A stretch of 64,000 nucleotides of DNA, taken from NCBI GenBank assembly GCA_964406505.1, contig CAYORX010000004.1, positions 1 to 64,000 of the forward strand, written 5' to 3'. Of the stretch, positions 44,384 to 52,058 are shown piece by piece. The notes beneath the pieces were generated by a model. It worked only from the letters and a program-made list of their open reading frames with translations, was not told where the DNA came from and did no database searches. The DNA comes from DTU015 sp964406505 (lineage in GTDB: Bacteria > Bacillota > Sulfobacillia > Fermentithermobacillales > Fermentithermobacillaceae). Numbering within the stretch: the first letter of the stretch is position 1; each line of letters opens with the position of its first letter. Position numbers and translations under genes: made by a program.

Positions 44384-45421
44384 TTATCCAACTACCGCTC
44401 TTAAGATGCGCATCCAGTTTCGTCCTAAAATCCCTGCGATTTGTTCTCCTGAAATGCCTCTTTTTAGCAATTCAAAAGTAAGATAAGGCAGTTTACCTAT
44501 GTGCGACACCGGTTCTGGCCCGGCCTCCCCGAAACTATCAAAATCAGTGCCTAGCCCGACACAATCCTCACCGGCCAATTCCATGGCATGGATGATATGT
44601 TCCGCAACTGTCGCAATATCGGCCTTTTCATCGGTTCCTGTCAAGTATTCATGGTTAAATGAGATTCCTACAAGACCACCCGCTTCACCGATAGCTTTTA
44701 GCTGAGCATCTGACAAATTTCTTGGGTGGGAAAGCAAACTGTAGCAATTCGAATGGCTGGCAACGAAAGGACTTTGCGCCAGATCTACCATGTCCCAAAA
44801 TCCCGCTTCAGATAAATGCGCGACATCTACAATCACACCAAGCCTAGAAGCCTCGTTAACAACTTTTATACCAAAAGGAGTAAGCCCGCCTCGAGAAACT
44901 GAAACAGCGGCACCGTCGGCAAGCAAGTTGCGATCATTCCAAGTCAAAGTAAGCATTCTCAATCCTAGTTTGTAATACATTCTAAATGTCTCGAGGCTTC
45001 CTTCTAGCATCGCCCCATCACCAAAACTGAGCATAACCCCCACTTCATCGGTATCGCGAACAGATTCAATATCGGAAATTTGCAACACACGCCTAATTCC
45101 GATTGCCTCGCTTAAATCGTTAAATACATCTATGTATTCTAAAGCCTGTTTAACTCCACGCATAGATGGCACCCTATCATAGGGAAACGCGCTAAGAAAC
45201 ACACAATCTACTTTGGATTGTCTTAACTTTGGCAAATCTGAATGCCCAAATGCAGATTCCTCTTGAAAGTTCCGAACCCCATTGAGAACATCCCAAAGCG
45301 ATCCCTGATGTCCATCGATAATTAAAGATTCAGAATGTAATTCTTCTGCTCGTTCCATTCGAATTTCTTCCATAGTTGGATCATCTTTCGGTTTCTTTTT
45401 TAAAACAGAAGCTATATCCAT
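44384..45421 (-). CDS. M19 (renal dipeptidase-like) protein with altered metal site
   Basis: The 345-residue sequence follows membrane dipeptidases of family M19 throughout: LIIDGHQGSLWDVL, LRMLTLTWNDRN, GVIVDVAHLSEAGFWD, SPFVASHSN, RNLSDAQLKAIGEAGGLVGI and VGLGTDFD. The enzyme normally cleaves dipeptides using two zincs bound by His-x-Asp, Glu and two His. Here His38 is kept but the Asp is Gly40, and the bridging Glu appears to be Asp135; His202 and His223 are kept. So the family is clear but activity is in doubt. No signal peptide, so it is cytoplasmic. Confidence 0.85.
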   Translation of the reverse strand: MDIASVLKKKPKDDPTMEEIRMERAEELHSESLIIDGHQGSLWDVLNGVRNFQEESAFGHSDLPKLRQSKVDCVFLSAFPYDRVPSMRGVKQALEYIDVFNDLSEAIGIRRVLQISDIESVRDTDEVGVMLSFGDGAMLEGSLETFRMYYKLGLRMLTLTWNDRNLLADGAAVSVSRGGLTPFGIKVVNEASRLGVIVDVAHLSEAGFWDMVDLAQSPFVASHSNCYSLLSHPRNLSDAQLKAIGEAGGLVGISFNHEYLTGTDEKADIATVAEHIIHAMELAGEDCVGLGTDFDSFGEAGPEPVSHIGKLPYLTFELLKRGISGEQIAGILGRNWMRILRAVVG

Positions 45422-45597
45422 AAATTAACGCCCTCCTATCGCAGCTGCCTTTAGCTTTCTTTAGTGTTCTAGTCTTATCTATAGTTTACCTTTTTTGCGA
45501 AATTTTGCAGTATACATCGTTCTTGATAAATCTCAGTTCCCCGTCTTACCGAATACGCATAATATGCAAAAACCGGCGTTGTTGGAGGGTTCAAAAA

Positions 45598-45948
45598 ATG
45601 CACAATTTAACTGGATTACTTATGCAAATGGAACAAATGGAACTAAAAATTGGCGCAAAGTTGTTAAGTTTGCAAGATCAGGTGATTTTCGGATGTTCTG
45701 AAGATGGATTAATTAATGTCTCAGGTGATATTTGGTTTAACATCAAAGCTATTACTATTGACAGGAAAAAATTATCTGCAAAACTCTTTGATTTAGAAAC
45801 TTTGGAAAAACTAATAGTTCAAGCAATCAATAAGACTAGAGATAATACACGGAATTTGCTGAGAACGGAAATAGGCAAAATCCTCAATGAAAACATACCT
45901 TCTGAACTTGGTAAATTTTTTGGCGAAAACGAAACAAATTACGAATAA
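45598..45948 (+). CDS. YbaB/EbfC-like nucleoid-associated protein
   Basis: The 116-residue protein starts at the ATG at 45598 after TTGGAGGG. The core FGCSEDGLINVSGDIWFNIKAITIDRKKL, then LETLEKLIVQAINKTRDNTRNLL, matches the YbaB pattern (S-x-D-G-x-V, a strand, I-D, L-E-x-L-I-x-x-A-x-N). YbaB proteins are dimers that bind DNA. The canonical gene sits between dnaX and recR; this copy stands alone and lacks the N-terminal Met/Gln-rich helix of the normal length, so it may be a paralogue. Moderate confidence. Confidence 0.65.
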   Translation: MHNLTGLLMQMEQMELKIGAKLLSLQDQVIFGCSEDGLINVSGDIWFNIKAITIDRKKLSAKLFDLETLEKLIVQAINKTRDNTRNLLRTEIGKILNENIPSELGKFFGENETNYE

Positions 45949-46062
45949 AACAAAAGTTCCGAGTCTTCATGTAATATATCATTCTAACGCGAACTACAAT
46001 TCTATAAGACCCAAGATCGGGGTCCTTCCCTTAACTTTGACTTACAGGAGGGGAAACCTTTT

Positions 46063-46854
46063 ATGTTCCCTAAAAAAAAGGTCGCAATCATTTTATTAGC
46101 CGCATTGCTTTGCACAGCGGGTGCGCTGTACGGGTTACGCCAACCACCTGTTAAACCTGTGTTTGAGATGTATGACACGAGATTGGCTGTAGGTACTGAA
46201 ATGCCCATTTTTTATGTTGAAACCGACAAAAAGGCGGTAGGGCTTACCTTCGACATCTCTTGGGGCGATAAAACGCCAGATAAAGTGTTAGACGTTTTAT
46301 CACAGCATGACCAAGAAGCAACATTTTTTATTTCGGGACCTTGGGCAAACCACTACAAAAGTATAGTCTCACGTATTGTCAATGACGGACACGAAATAGC
46401 TAGCCACGGGCAGGAACATATAAACTTAAGCCGAGAGAACAAGGAAACCATTATAAAGAACATTCAAACAAGTCATAATATATTGGTGAATCTTACTGAT
46501 AGAACTCCAAAATATTTTAGACCCCCAAACGGCGACTACGATGATCTTGTAGTATTAACTGCTAGGGAAATGGGGTATGAAACCATAATATGGGCAGTGG
46601 ACAGTCTCGACTGGAAAAACCCAGGCTCAACATATATCGTGGAAAGAGTGTCGAAACTCGTTTTCCCCGGCGCCGTATTGCTCTTCCATGCGTCTGACTC
46701 TGCAAAACAAACACATGAAGCGCTACCAATGGTGCTGGAAAACCTTAAGTCAGCAGGTTACGAAATTTTACCTTTGGATCAACTTATGTCCCTAGGCAAA
46801 CCGGTGAGGGACGATCCTAGAGGTAGGCCTTTAAGCGAACTACCAGGAAATTAA
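46063..46854 (+). CDS. pdaB: polysaccharide deacetylase, PdaB-like
   Basis: The 263-residue protein has an N-terminal signal anchor (about residues 6-24) and a NodB domain: AVGLTFDISWGDKTPDKVLDVL, ATFFISGPWA, GHEIASHGQEHINL, YFRPPNGDYDD and LLFHASDSAK. The FDISWGD form of the first metal motif, instead of TFDDG, is typical of the sporulation protein PdaB, needed to keep spores stable after cortex formation. AGGAGGGG precedes the ATG. Convergent with thiN. The assignment to PdaB rather than another deacetylase is by sequence pattern. Confidence 0.85.
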   Translation: MFPKKKVAIILLAALLCTAGALYGLRQPPVKPVFEMYDTRLAVGTEMPIFYVETDKKAVGLTFDISWGDKTPDKVLDVLSQHDQEATFFISGPWANHYKSIVSRIVNDGHEIASHGQEHINLSRENKETIIKNIQTSHNILVNLTDRTPKYFRPPNGDYDDLVVLTAREMGYETIIWAVDSLDWKNPGSTYIVERVSKLVFPGAVLLFHASDSAKQTHEALPMVLENLKSAGYEILPLDQLMSLGKPVRDDPRGRPLSELPGN

Positions 46855-46892
46855 TTAGACGGTGCAGCCTTGGTTTATCTAACCGAAGAAGA

Positions 46893-47591
46893 TTATTTAC
46901 GGTTAAGTACGATAAGGGCAAATCCTGATTTAAGCGACACATTTGCTTGAGTGTTAACCATTTGGTTAGATACTGAAAGAGTACTACCTCTATAAAGAGA
47001 AGCATCGCTGAGAGGAAATTTAAGGTTAGATGTTGAAACGCCTTGAATCTTGGCGGTTATAGGTAAAATTGTAACCCAGTCACCTGGTTTACCGGTAAAT
47101 GAACGTTTTTCGCCATGAGGTATTCCGAATATCACAGTCTTTTGTGAATAGATTATTAGATCCAACCCTTTTTCCGCAAAATGCTCGATTAAAAACACAT
47201 TAGCTAACTCATGATCTAACCGTTCGCCACCCATACACCCAATAGCGATTACCGTTTCGATCCCACGACCCAAAATTAAGTCTACCGCGGCTTCGGTATC
47301 CGTTTGGTCTTTATCTTTAACAAGAGAAACCACAGGAACGTCCAGATTCTTAAAATGAATAATCGTATGGGGATTAGATGAATCAAAATCGCCTATAATC
47401 AGATCTGGTTTAATATCATGCTGCTTTAAAAAGTCGGCCCCCGAATCTGCCGCTACTATCATCGAAGCATGTTCCGCCAATTTCTTATCGTCTGCATCTA
47501 TACTTCCACCCGCAACGACAAGGGCATATTCTGGGTTATGTCCTACACCTACGATAGATGCAACTGGCCTTTTTCGTAGTTTACATGTCAT
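46893..47591 (-). CDS. thiN: thiamine pyrophosphokinase
   Basis: Makes thiamine diphosphate from thiamine and ATP. The 232-residue sequence has ALVVAGGSIDADD, VAADSGADFL, KPDLIIGDFDS, KDQTDTEAAVDL and GGERLDHELANVF, the conserved catalytic and thiamine-binding parts, and a C-terminal beta domain (KIQGVSTSNLKFPLSDASL). The N-terminus is about 20 residues longer than usual. No TPP riboswitch was seen upstream. Confidence 0.93.
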   Translation of the reverse strand: MTCKLRKRPVASIVGVGHNPEYALVVAGGSIDADDKKLAEHASMIVAADSGADFLKQHDIKPDLIIGDFDSSNPHTIIHFKNLDVPVVSLVKDKDQTDTEAAVDLILGRGIETVIAIGCMGGERLDHELANVFLIEHFAEKGLDLIIYSQKTVIFGIPHGEKRSFTGKPGDWVTILPITAKIQGVSTSNLKFPLSDASLYRGSTLSVSNQMVNTQANVSLKSGFALIVLNRK

Positions 47592-47696
47592 ATGATTTTC
47601 CTAAAGGATACCCTCCGAAAATATGAACTTACAACTAAATCATCTCGCTGTAATTTTACATCTTTTGCCTAAATGTTGAAAGCTTCTTGCCACAAC

Positions 47697-47728
47697 AAGA
47701 AAAGAGCCTTGCAAAAGGCCCTTTTCTT
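47697..47728. terminator. intrinsic terminator, probably bidirectional
   Basis: AAGAAAAGAGCCTT and AAGGCCCTTTTCTT form a long stem with a short loop, with A-rich 5' and T-rich 3' arms on both strands. It lies about 60 bases after the small minus-strand ORF and about 105 bases upstream of the thiN start codon. Confidence 0.7.
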
Positions 47729-47786
47729 CTCTGGTTGCGGTGCTGCTACGTTTGTTCTGCTTTTAGTACTGCCACTGCTTGTGCGT

Positions 47787-47942
47787 TTAAACTTTAAGTT
47801 TTGCTGTGGTTGTTACTTCGTTCACTAGTTCGATCATGACCATGTCTTTGGTGTACGATTTATGCTTGTCCCCAACTAAGTTAATTAATTCATCATAGGC
47901 GCAAGCGCAGCATTCAATACGGTGCAGTTTGATTTTTAGCAT
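47787..47942 (-). CDS. possible small cysteine-containing protein (51 residues)
   Basis: Not recognised. ATG to TAA, 51 residues, starting MLKIKLHRIECCACAYDEL, with a C-C-x-C cluster at residues 11-14 and an even mix of charged and hydrophobic residues. It is followed by a clear terminator, which supports a transcribed unit on this strand. Against it, there is no good Shine-Dalgarno before the ATG. The region could instead encode a small RNA. Confidence 0.35.
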   Translation of the reverse strand: MLKIKLHRIECCACAYDELINLVGDKHKSYTKDMVMIELVNEVTTTAKLKV

Positions 47943-48087
47943 ATATGTTCTATGATTTGTGCTATATCTGTTGTGTGTGCTCTACTTCGTTTATGCCTCA
48001 TCCATTGCAACTTACTTCAACCTCTATTATACACTATCGTCCCTTGATATTGCTACTGTTAGCATATATTTTGACGCCGCAACCTAC

Positions 48088-48121
48088 CTGCCGGGTCTAT
48101 GCTAGCGCAAAAACCCAGCAG
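48088..48121 (-). terminator. hairpin just after gdhA
   Basis: CTGCTGGGT and ACCCGGCAG (minus strand) pair with one G-U wobble, starting 5 bases after the gdhA stop. No T-run follows, so termination is only suggested. Confidence 0.35.
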
Positions 48122-48125
48122 AAAC

Positions 48126-49388
48126 TTATAAAAATATCCCTCTAATCTTCTGAACAGCGGCTAAACGTTCAAGAGCGACAATGTAAGCCGCCATTCTTAG
48201 GGGGATTTTCTTTTCATCTGCTACTTCATAAACTTCGTTAAACGCTTTGACCATAATTCTTTCAAGCGTAGAATTCACTGTTTCAATATCCCATGCTAAG
48301 TGCTGCAAGTTCTGTACCCATTCAAAGTATGAACAGGTGACTCCCCCTGCATTAGTTAAGATATCCGGACAGGTAACGATTCCTCTTTGTTCTAAAACTT
48401 GGTCCCCGCCGAATGTTGTAGGTCCATTGGCACCTTCAATAATTATTTTCGCCTGCGTTTCCTTAGCTACTTCTTCAGTGATTTGGTTTTCCAAAGCTGC
48501 CAGGACCAGGAAATCAACTTTCCCGGTGAGAATTCCGTGATTGTCTGTAACCTCTAGTCCTTCTTGCTGATATCCTTCGATCAGTTTCTTAGGATGCCCG
48601 GCCACATAGTTTAATAAAGCCGGTATGTCTAACCCATCTTTACAATAAAGCCCGCCTGATACATCGCTCACCGCTATTACTTTGGATCCTGCTTCATAAA
48701 GATACTTAGCGGCATTGCTTCCGACATTACCAAATCCCTGAACCGCTACCGTAGATTTTGCAAGATCTACACCAAGTTTATTCGCAAGTTCTCTAGTAAC
48801 GAGGAACACTCCTAAGCCTGTAGCTTCTTGGCGTCCGACAGAGCCGCCGGCTTCGACCGGTTTGCTGGTTACCACGCCAGGTGAATATACACCTTTTAAG
48901 GTGCTGTAAGTATCCATGATCCAGCCCATCATCTGTTGGGTGGTGTTTACATCTGTGGCGGGGATATCTTGTTCTGGTCCTATAAAATCTGCAATTCTTG
49001 CTGTATAACTTCTGGTGATTTTCTCGATTTCTCTTTGAGACAATCCTGTGGGATCAACAGTAACTCCGCCTTTAGCCCCACCGTAAGGGATATCTACAAC
49101 TGCACATTTAAAGGTCATCCAAGCAGCTAAGGCTCTAACTTCGTCCATATCTACATCCGGATGAAATCGAATGCCGCCCTTGGCCGGTCCCCTAGCGGTG
49201 TTATGTTGAACTCTGTAACCGGTAAATATACGAATAGTGCCATCGTCCATATCCACGGGAAAATTTACAGTCAATTCTTTTTCAGTATGACGAAGCGTTA
49301 TGTAGTCATTTTTGTCTAATCCTGCGATTTTGGCTGCAGCATCTAACTGTTCAAGCATATTGACAAATGGATTAGTCTTTTGAGGCAT
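48126..49388 (-). CDS. gdhA: NAD(P)-dependent glutamate dehydrogenase
   Basis: Interconverts glutamate with 2-oxoglutarate and ammonia. The 420 residues show the hexameric GDH pattern: GYRVQHNTARGPAKGGIRFHP with catalytic and substrate lysines, AAWMTFKCAVVDIPYGGAKGGV, the Rossmann GFGNVGSNAAKYL and the C-terminal GGVTCSYFEWVQN. The start at 49388 follows AAAGGGTG; a Met at 49412 is in frame without support. The 'C-S-Y-F-E-W-V-Q-N' ending is typical of catabolic clostridial and thermophile enzymes, so amino-acid fermentation is plausible. Confidence 0.95.
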   Translation of the reverse strand: MPQKTNPFVNMLEQLDAAAKIAGLDKNDYITLRHTEKELTVNFPVDMDDGTIRIFTGYRVQHNTARGPAKGGIRFHPDVDMDEVRALAAWMTFKCAVVDIPYGGAKGGVTVDPTGLSQREIEKITRSYTARIADFIGPEQDIPATDVNTTQQMMGWIMDTYSTLKGVYSPGVVTSKPVEAGGSVGRQEATGLGVFLVTRELANKLGVDLAKSTVAVQGFGNVGSNAAKYLYEAGSKVIAVSDVSGGLYCKDGLDIPALLNYVAGHPKKLIEGYQQEGLEVTDNHGILTGKVDFLVLAALENQITEEVAKETQAKIIIEGANGPTTFGGDQVLEQRGIVTCPDILTNAGGVTCSYFEWVQNLQHLAWDIETVNSTLERIMVKAFNEVYEVADEKKIPLRMAAYIVALERLAAVQKIRGIFL

Positions 49389-49728
49389 ATAATCACCCTT
49401 TTGCTTAATCAATAATCCTTAATCCTTTTGCACACAACTGAAACCATAGCAGTAAAAAACCCTTGTCCTACCTGTTACTAATAACCCACCAAACTACACT
49501 ATACATTTGAGTAGTCAAAGAATCAACCCTTATTTCTATTATTCGTAAATTGTAAGGCGAGCCGATGTTTTTGATAAAGATGAACAAAGTCTCAAAGTTT
49601 AATAGGTCGAATTATGCTAGTTCGTTCAACGTTTTAGTAAATTGCCACATTTATCTAACGGCTTATTGGGCATATTAAGAATACGTTTTAACGTTTTTTC
49701 GCATCCTTAATTAGAGGTGATATTAATA
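49389..49728. other. 340-base intergenic region
   Basis: The divergent region between gdhA (-) and the CotF-like gene (+). It is AT-rich. No open frame, long hairpin or certain promoter was seen. A CATATTAAG near 49671 recalls a mother-cell sigma -10 box, but without a matching -35. Confidence 0.4.
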
Positions 49729-50253
49729 ATGACTCATCAGCTGACCCAAAAAGAACAGTCATTGCTTCAAGATCAAATGAAGCACGAAGAAATCTGCATT
49801 AGGAAGTATACAGAATATGCAAATCTCACTCAATCCCCAGAATTACGCAATTTGTTTTATGAACTCGCTCAAGAAGAACAAGAGCATGTGGACATTTTAA
49901 ACAGATATCTTGGTGGCCAAAGTAGCGCACACCAGTCCAAGCAACATCACCACCGGCAGCATCAAAAGCACCAAGCCCAACAACAACACCCTCCAATGTT
50001 TGGGGTAGATTTCGAAACAGCTAGTTTAGATTCTAGCTATCACGGACAAACGGGAGCCGTCGATGATGCCGCTATTTGCCAAGATATGCTCATGACAGAA
50101 AAATATCTATCTAACACCTACGATACTACAGTGTTTGAATCTGTAAATCCACAACTTAGGCAGGATCTTCAGAAAATCCAAAACGATGAGCAAAACCACG
50201 GTAAGAAAATTTTTGACTACATGCATAAACATGGCTACTACAACCCTCAATAA
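49729..50253 (+). CDS. CotF-like spore coat / ferritin-like protein
   Basis: The 174-residue protein has two helical parts. The first (residues 6-62) is ferritin-like with KHEEICIRKYTEYA and EEQEHVDILNRYL. The second (about 105-172) has the CotF pattern DDAAICQDMLMTEKYLSNTYDTT and NDEQNHGKKIFDYM. Between them residues 64-90 form a His- and Gln-rich linker with ten His residues in 27. GAGGTG precedes the ATG at 49729. CotF-type proteins are in the spore coat. The His-rich linker may bind metal ions; that is inference. Confidence 0.8.
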   Translation: MTHQLTQKEQSLLQDQMKHEEICIRKYTEYANLTQSPELRNLFYELAQEEQEHVDILNRYLGGQSSAHQSKQHHHRQHQKHQAQQQHPPMFGVDFETASLDSSYHGQTGAVDDAAICQDMLMTEKYLSNTYDTTVFESVNPQLRQDLQKIQNDEQNHGKKIFDYMHKHGYYNPQ

Positions 50254-50294
50254 TGCCAGCCAACCGTCGCAGCAGGTAACAGTTAAGTAGCAAA

Positions 50295-50333
50295 CAGCAC
50301 CGAGAAGGTAGAAACCTAACCCTCTCGGTGCTG
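50295..50333. terminator. hairpin between convergent CotF-like and glutaredoxin genes
   Basis: CAGCACCGAGA pairs perfectly with TCTCGGTGCTG over a 17-base loop. T-rich sequence follows better on the minus strand (TGTTTGC). It probably serves both genes. Confidence 0.7.
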
Positions 50334-50378
50334 CACTATAATACCAACCGCTTTTATAACTCGATAACCGAACGAATT

Positions 50379-50621
50379 TTACAGTTCCAAAAGCTGATCT
50401 ATCTTGGGTTTATCAAAACCTATTATAACGTTTCCATCTATTGTTACTACCGGCACACCCATTTGGCCTGAGATCTTTACCATTTCCCGAGCTGCTTCAA
50501 TATCAACTGAAACATCTTTTTCTTCGTACTCAACCCCAACACTTTTTAAGTACGATGTAGCTCTTGTACACCAAGGACAGCTTGGGGTTGAATATACCGT
50601 AACTTCGTGCTGAACAGCCAT
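50379..50621 (-). CDS. glutaredoxin-like protein
   Basis: The 80-residue thioredoxin-fold protein has the redox motif CPWC (C15, C18) and cis-proline region GVPVVTID, then VIIGFDKPKIDQLL. Size and motif fit the short glutaredoxins of anaerobic Bacillota (NrdH-like), which reduce disulfides with electrons from thioredoxin reductase or glutathione-like thiols. GGAGGTG precedes the ATG. Monocistronic. Confidence 0.9.
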   Translation of the reverse strand: MAVQHEVTVYSTPSCPWCTRATSYLKSVGVEYEEKDVSVDIEAAREMVKISGQMGVPVVTIDGNVIIGFDKPKIDQLLEL

Positions 50622-50818
50622 GCAAACACCTCCGTAATATAATCGAACTTTTCACGATCTTATGGTCACCACAAAATTGATTTGTTCCACATAAAAGCTA
50701 TCTCAGTATATATTGTCCAACTTCACGCATTATTTCAACACTTTGTACTCAATTTACACAACTGAACATCGGTATGCTATCAAACTAGAGTTGTGGGCAT
50801 AATGAAGATAATTGCGAG

Positions 50819-51022
50819 GTGAGTGTCATACACAAAACTTCACTTTCTACCAAAGGTCAAATAGTTATTCCGGCAAAGATCAGAAAAAAACTCGAGCTTA
50901 AGCCAGGTACAAAATTTATCATCTACGATTTACAAGGTAAGCTGGTACTTGTACCTGAAATTAGCAACCCTATAAATTATGGACTTGGGTTTTTGACAAG
51001 GAAGTCAAATCTTGAAGAATAA
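50819..51022 (+). CDS. AbrB/MazE-type antitoxin-like DNA-binding protein
   Basis: The 67-residue protein has a swapped-hairpin AbrB fold: TSLSTKGQIVIPAKIRKKLELKPGTKFIIYDLQGKLVLVP. It starts with GTG at 50819. The C-terminal 20 residues would be the toxin-binding tail. Its end overlaps the start of the PIN-domain gene by 11 bases, the usual layout of a VapBC-type toxin-antitoxin pair, in which the complex represses its own operon. Confidence 0.85.
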   Translation: MSVIHKTSLSTKGQIVIPAKIRKKLELKPGTKFIIYDLQGKLVLVPEISNPINYGLGFLTRKSNLEE

Positions 51023-51452
51023 TTCTAACCGTACATACCAGTCTTGCATCATAGATGCTTTGTGTTTGATTGCATATTTAAAAGGTGAGCCACAGGGCAA
51101 GGTGATTCAAGAAATCATGGATCAAACGCAGAAATGTGGAGATGTTTTAAATATTACCGCCTTAGATATGCTACGGGTTTATCTACAGGGAACGACCAAT
51201 CACTTAGGAGAATTATCTGAGTTTCTAGCATTGTTAGATCAACTGCCTATAGAAGTATTATCTATAACCAAAAAAGATATTTTAGAAACCGCAAAATTTA
51301 TGTTAGGCCATGAAAACCTCAACGTAAAAACAGCTATTTCGTGCTATTTTGCAAAAACTAACAGTGCTGCATTTATCACGGCCGATCCGTATATGTTGGA
51401 TCAAAAATTGCTTCCAGTTTCCCAAGTTGTATATATAAGCGAAAAAGGATAA
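51012..51452 (+). CDS. PIN-domain protein (VapC-like)
   Basis: The 146-residue protein resembles PIN ribonucleases: an N-terminal acidic residue in SCIIDALCLIAYLKGE (D15), TALDMLRVYLQG in the second position and FITADPYMLD (about D125) at the end. The third conserved acidic position, usually Asp in a L-x-D-A-x-I context, looks like Thr (NVKTAISCYFAK), so nuclease activity is uncertain. TTG start at 51012 within the end of the AbrB-like gene. Probably a toxin-antitoxin module or a regulatory remnant of one. Confidence 0.75.
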   Translation: MKNNSNRTYQSCIIDALCLIAYLKGEPQGKVIQEIMDQTQKCGDVLNITALDMLRVYLQGTTNHLGELSEFLALLDQLPIEVLSITKKDILETAKFMLGHENLNVKTAISCYFAKTNSAAFITADPYMLDQKLLPVSQVVYISEKG

Positions 51453-51509
51453 TTTGAATATACCATAGAATGCTTTAAACGCTCGAATAATGTACGGGAG
51501 AGGATAACA

Positions 51510-51998
51510 ATGTCTATAGATTTAGAACTTGTAAAGATCGATAAACCGGAAAATCTAAATATGATCCTTGGACAATCGCACTTTATTAAATCGATTGAAG
51601 ATCTTTATGAAGCCATGGTAAACGTAGGTGGGGGCATAAAATTTGGCATTGCATTTCTGGAAGCAAGCGGTGCGTGTCTTGTGCGTAGTGCAGGCAACGA
51701 CGATAATTTGATCAAGCTTGCAGAAAACAACGCTATGAATCTTGGTACAGGTCACGCTTTCGTTATTTTTATGGAAAACGGGTTTCCGATAAACGTGATT
51801 AATAACATTAAAGCTGTTCCGGAAGTAGTTAATATTTTCTGTGCCACCGCTAACGAAGTACAAGTGATCGTCGCAAAGAGCAGCCAAGGACGCGGGATTT
51901 TGGGTGTGATTGACGGAAATCCACCTAAAGGGGTGGAAGACGAAAAAGATGTTCAAGCACGCAAGTCGTTTTTGCGTAAAATAGGATACAAACTTTAA
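51510..51998 (+). CDS. adenosine-specific kinase family protein (DUF355)
   Basis: The 162-residue protein matches a family first characterised from hyperthermophilic archaea and found in scattered anaerobic bacteria: VKIDKPENLNMILGQSHFIKSIEDLYEAM, IKFGIAFLEASGACLVRSAGND, GTGHAFVIFMENGFPINVIN and SSQGRGILGVIDG. The archaeal protein was reported to bind adenosine; its role in the cell is unclear. GGGAGAGG precedes the ATG. Confidence 0.88.
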   Translation: MSIDLELVKIDKPENLNMILGQSHFIKSIEDLYEAMVNVGGGIKFGIAFLEASGACLVRSAGNDDNLIKLAENNAMNLGTGHAFVIFMENGFPINVINNIKAVPEVVNIFCATANEVQVIVAKSSQGRGILGVIDGNPPKGVEDEKDVQARKSFLRKIGYKL

Positions 51999-52012
51999 AC
52001 TCAGCAAAACAA

Positions 52013-52051
52013 TAGGCCGCAGTCTAAGCCTTATGAACAGACAGCGGCCTA
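52013..52051 (-). terminator. terminator of hbd, also after the DUF355 gene
   Basis: TAGGCCGC pairs perfectly with GCGGCCTA, and GTCT with AGAC inside. On the minus strand TATTGTTTTG follows, so it best fits termination of hbd. Confidence 0.75.
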
Positions 52052-52058
52052 CATAAGA

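Larger units (their letters stand above)
47592..48125. other. 534-base gap between thiN and gdhA
   Basis: It contains a strong hairpin (47697-47728), a possible 51-codon gene on the minus strand (47787-47942) with a TATAAT-like box about 80 bases upstream, and a hairpin near the gdhA end (48088-48121). Nothing else was recognised. Confidence 0.5.

Noticed and set aside
47592..47700. TPP riboswitch upstream of thiN
   Set aside because: Looked for the THI-box core (CUGAGA and nearby conserved parts) and did not find it.
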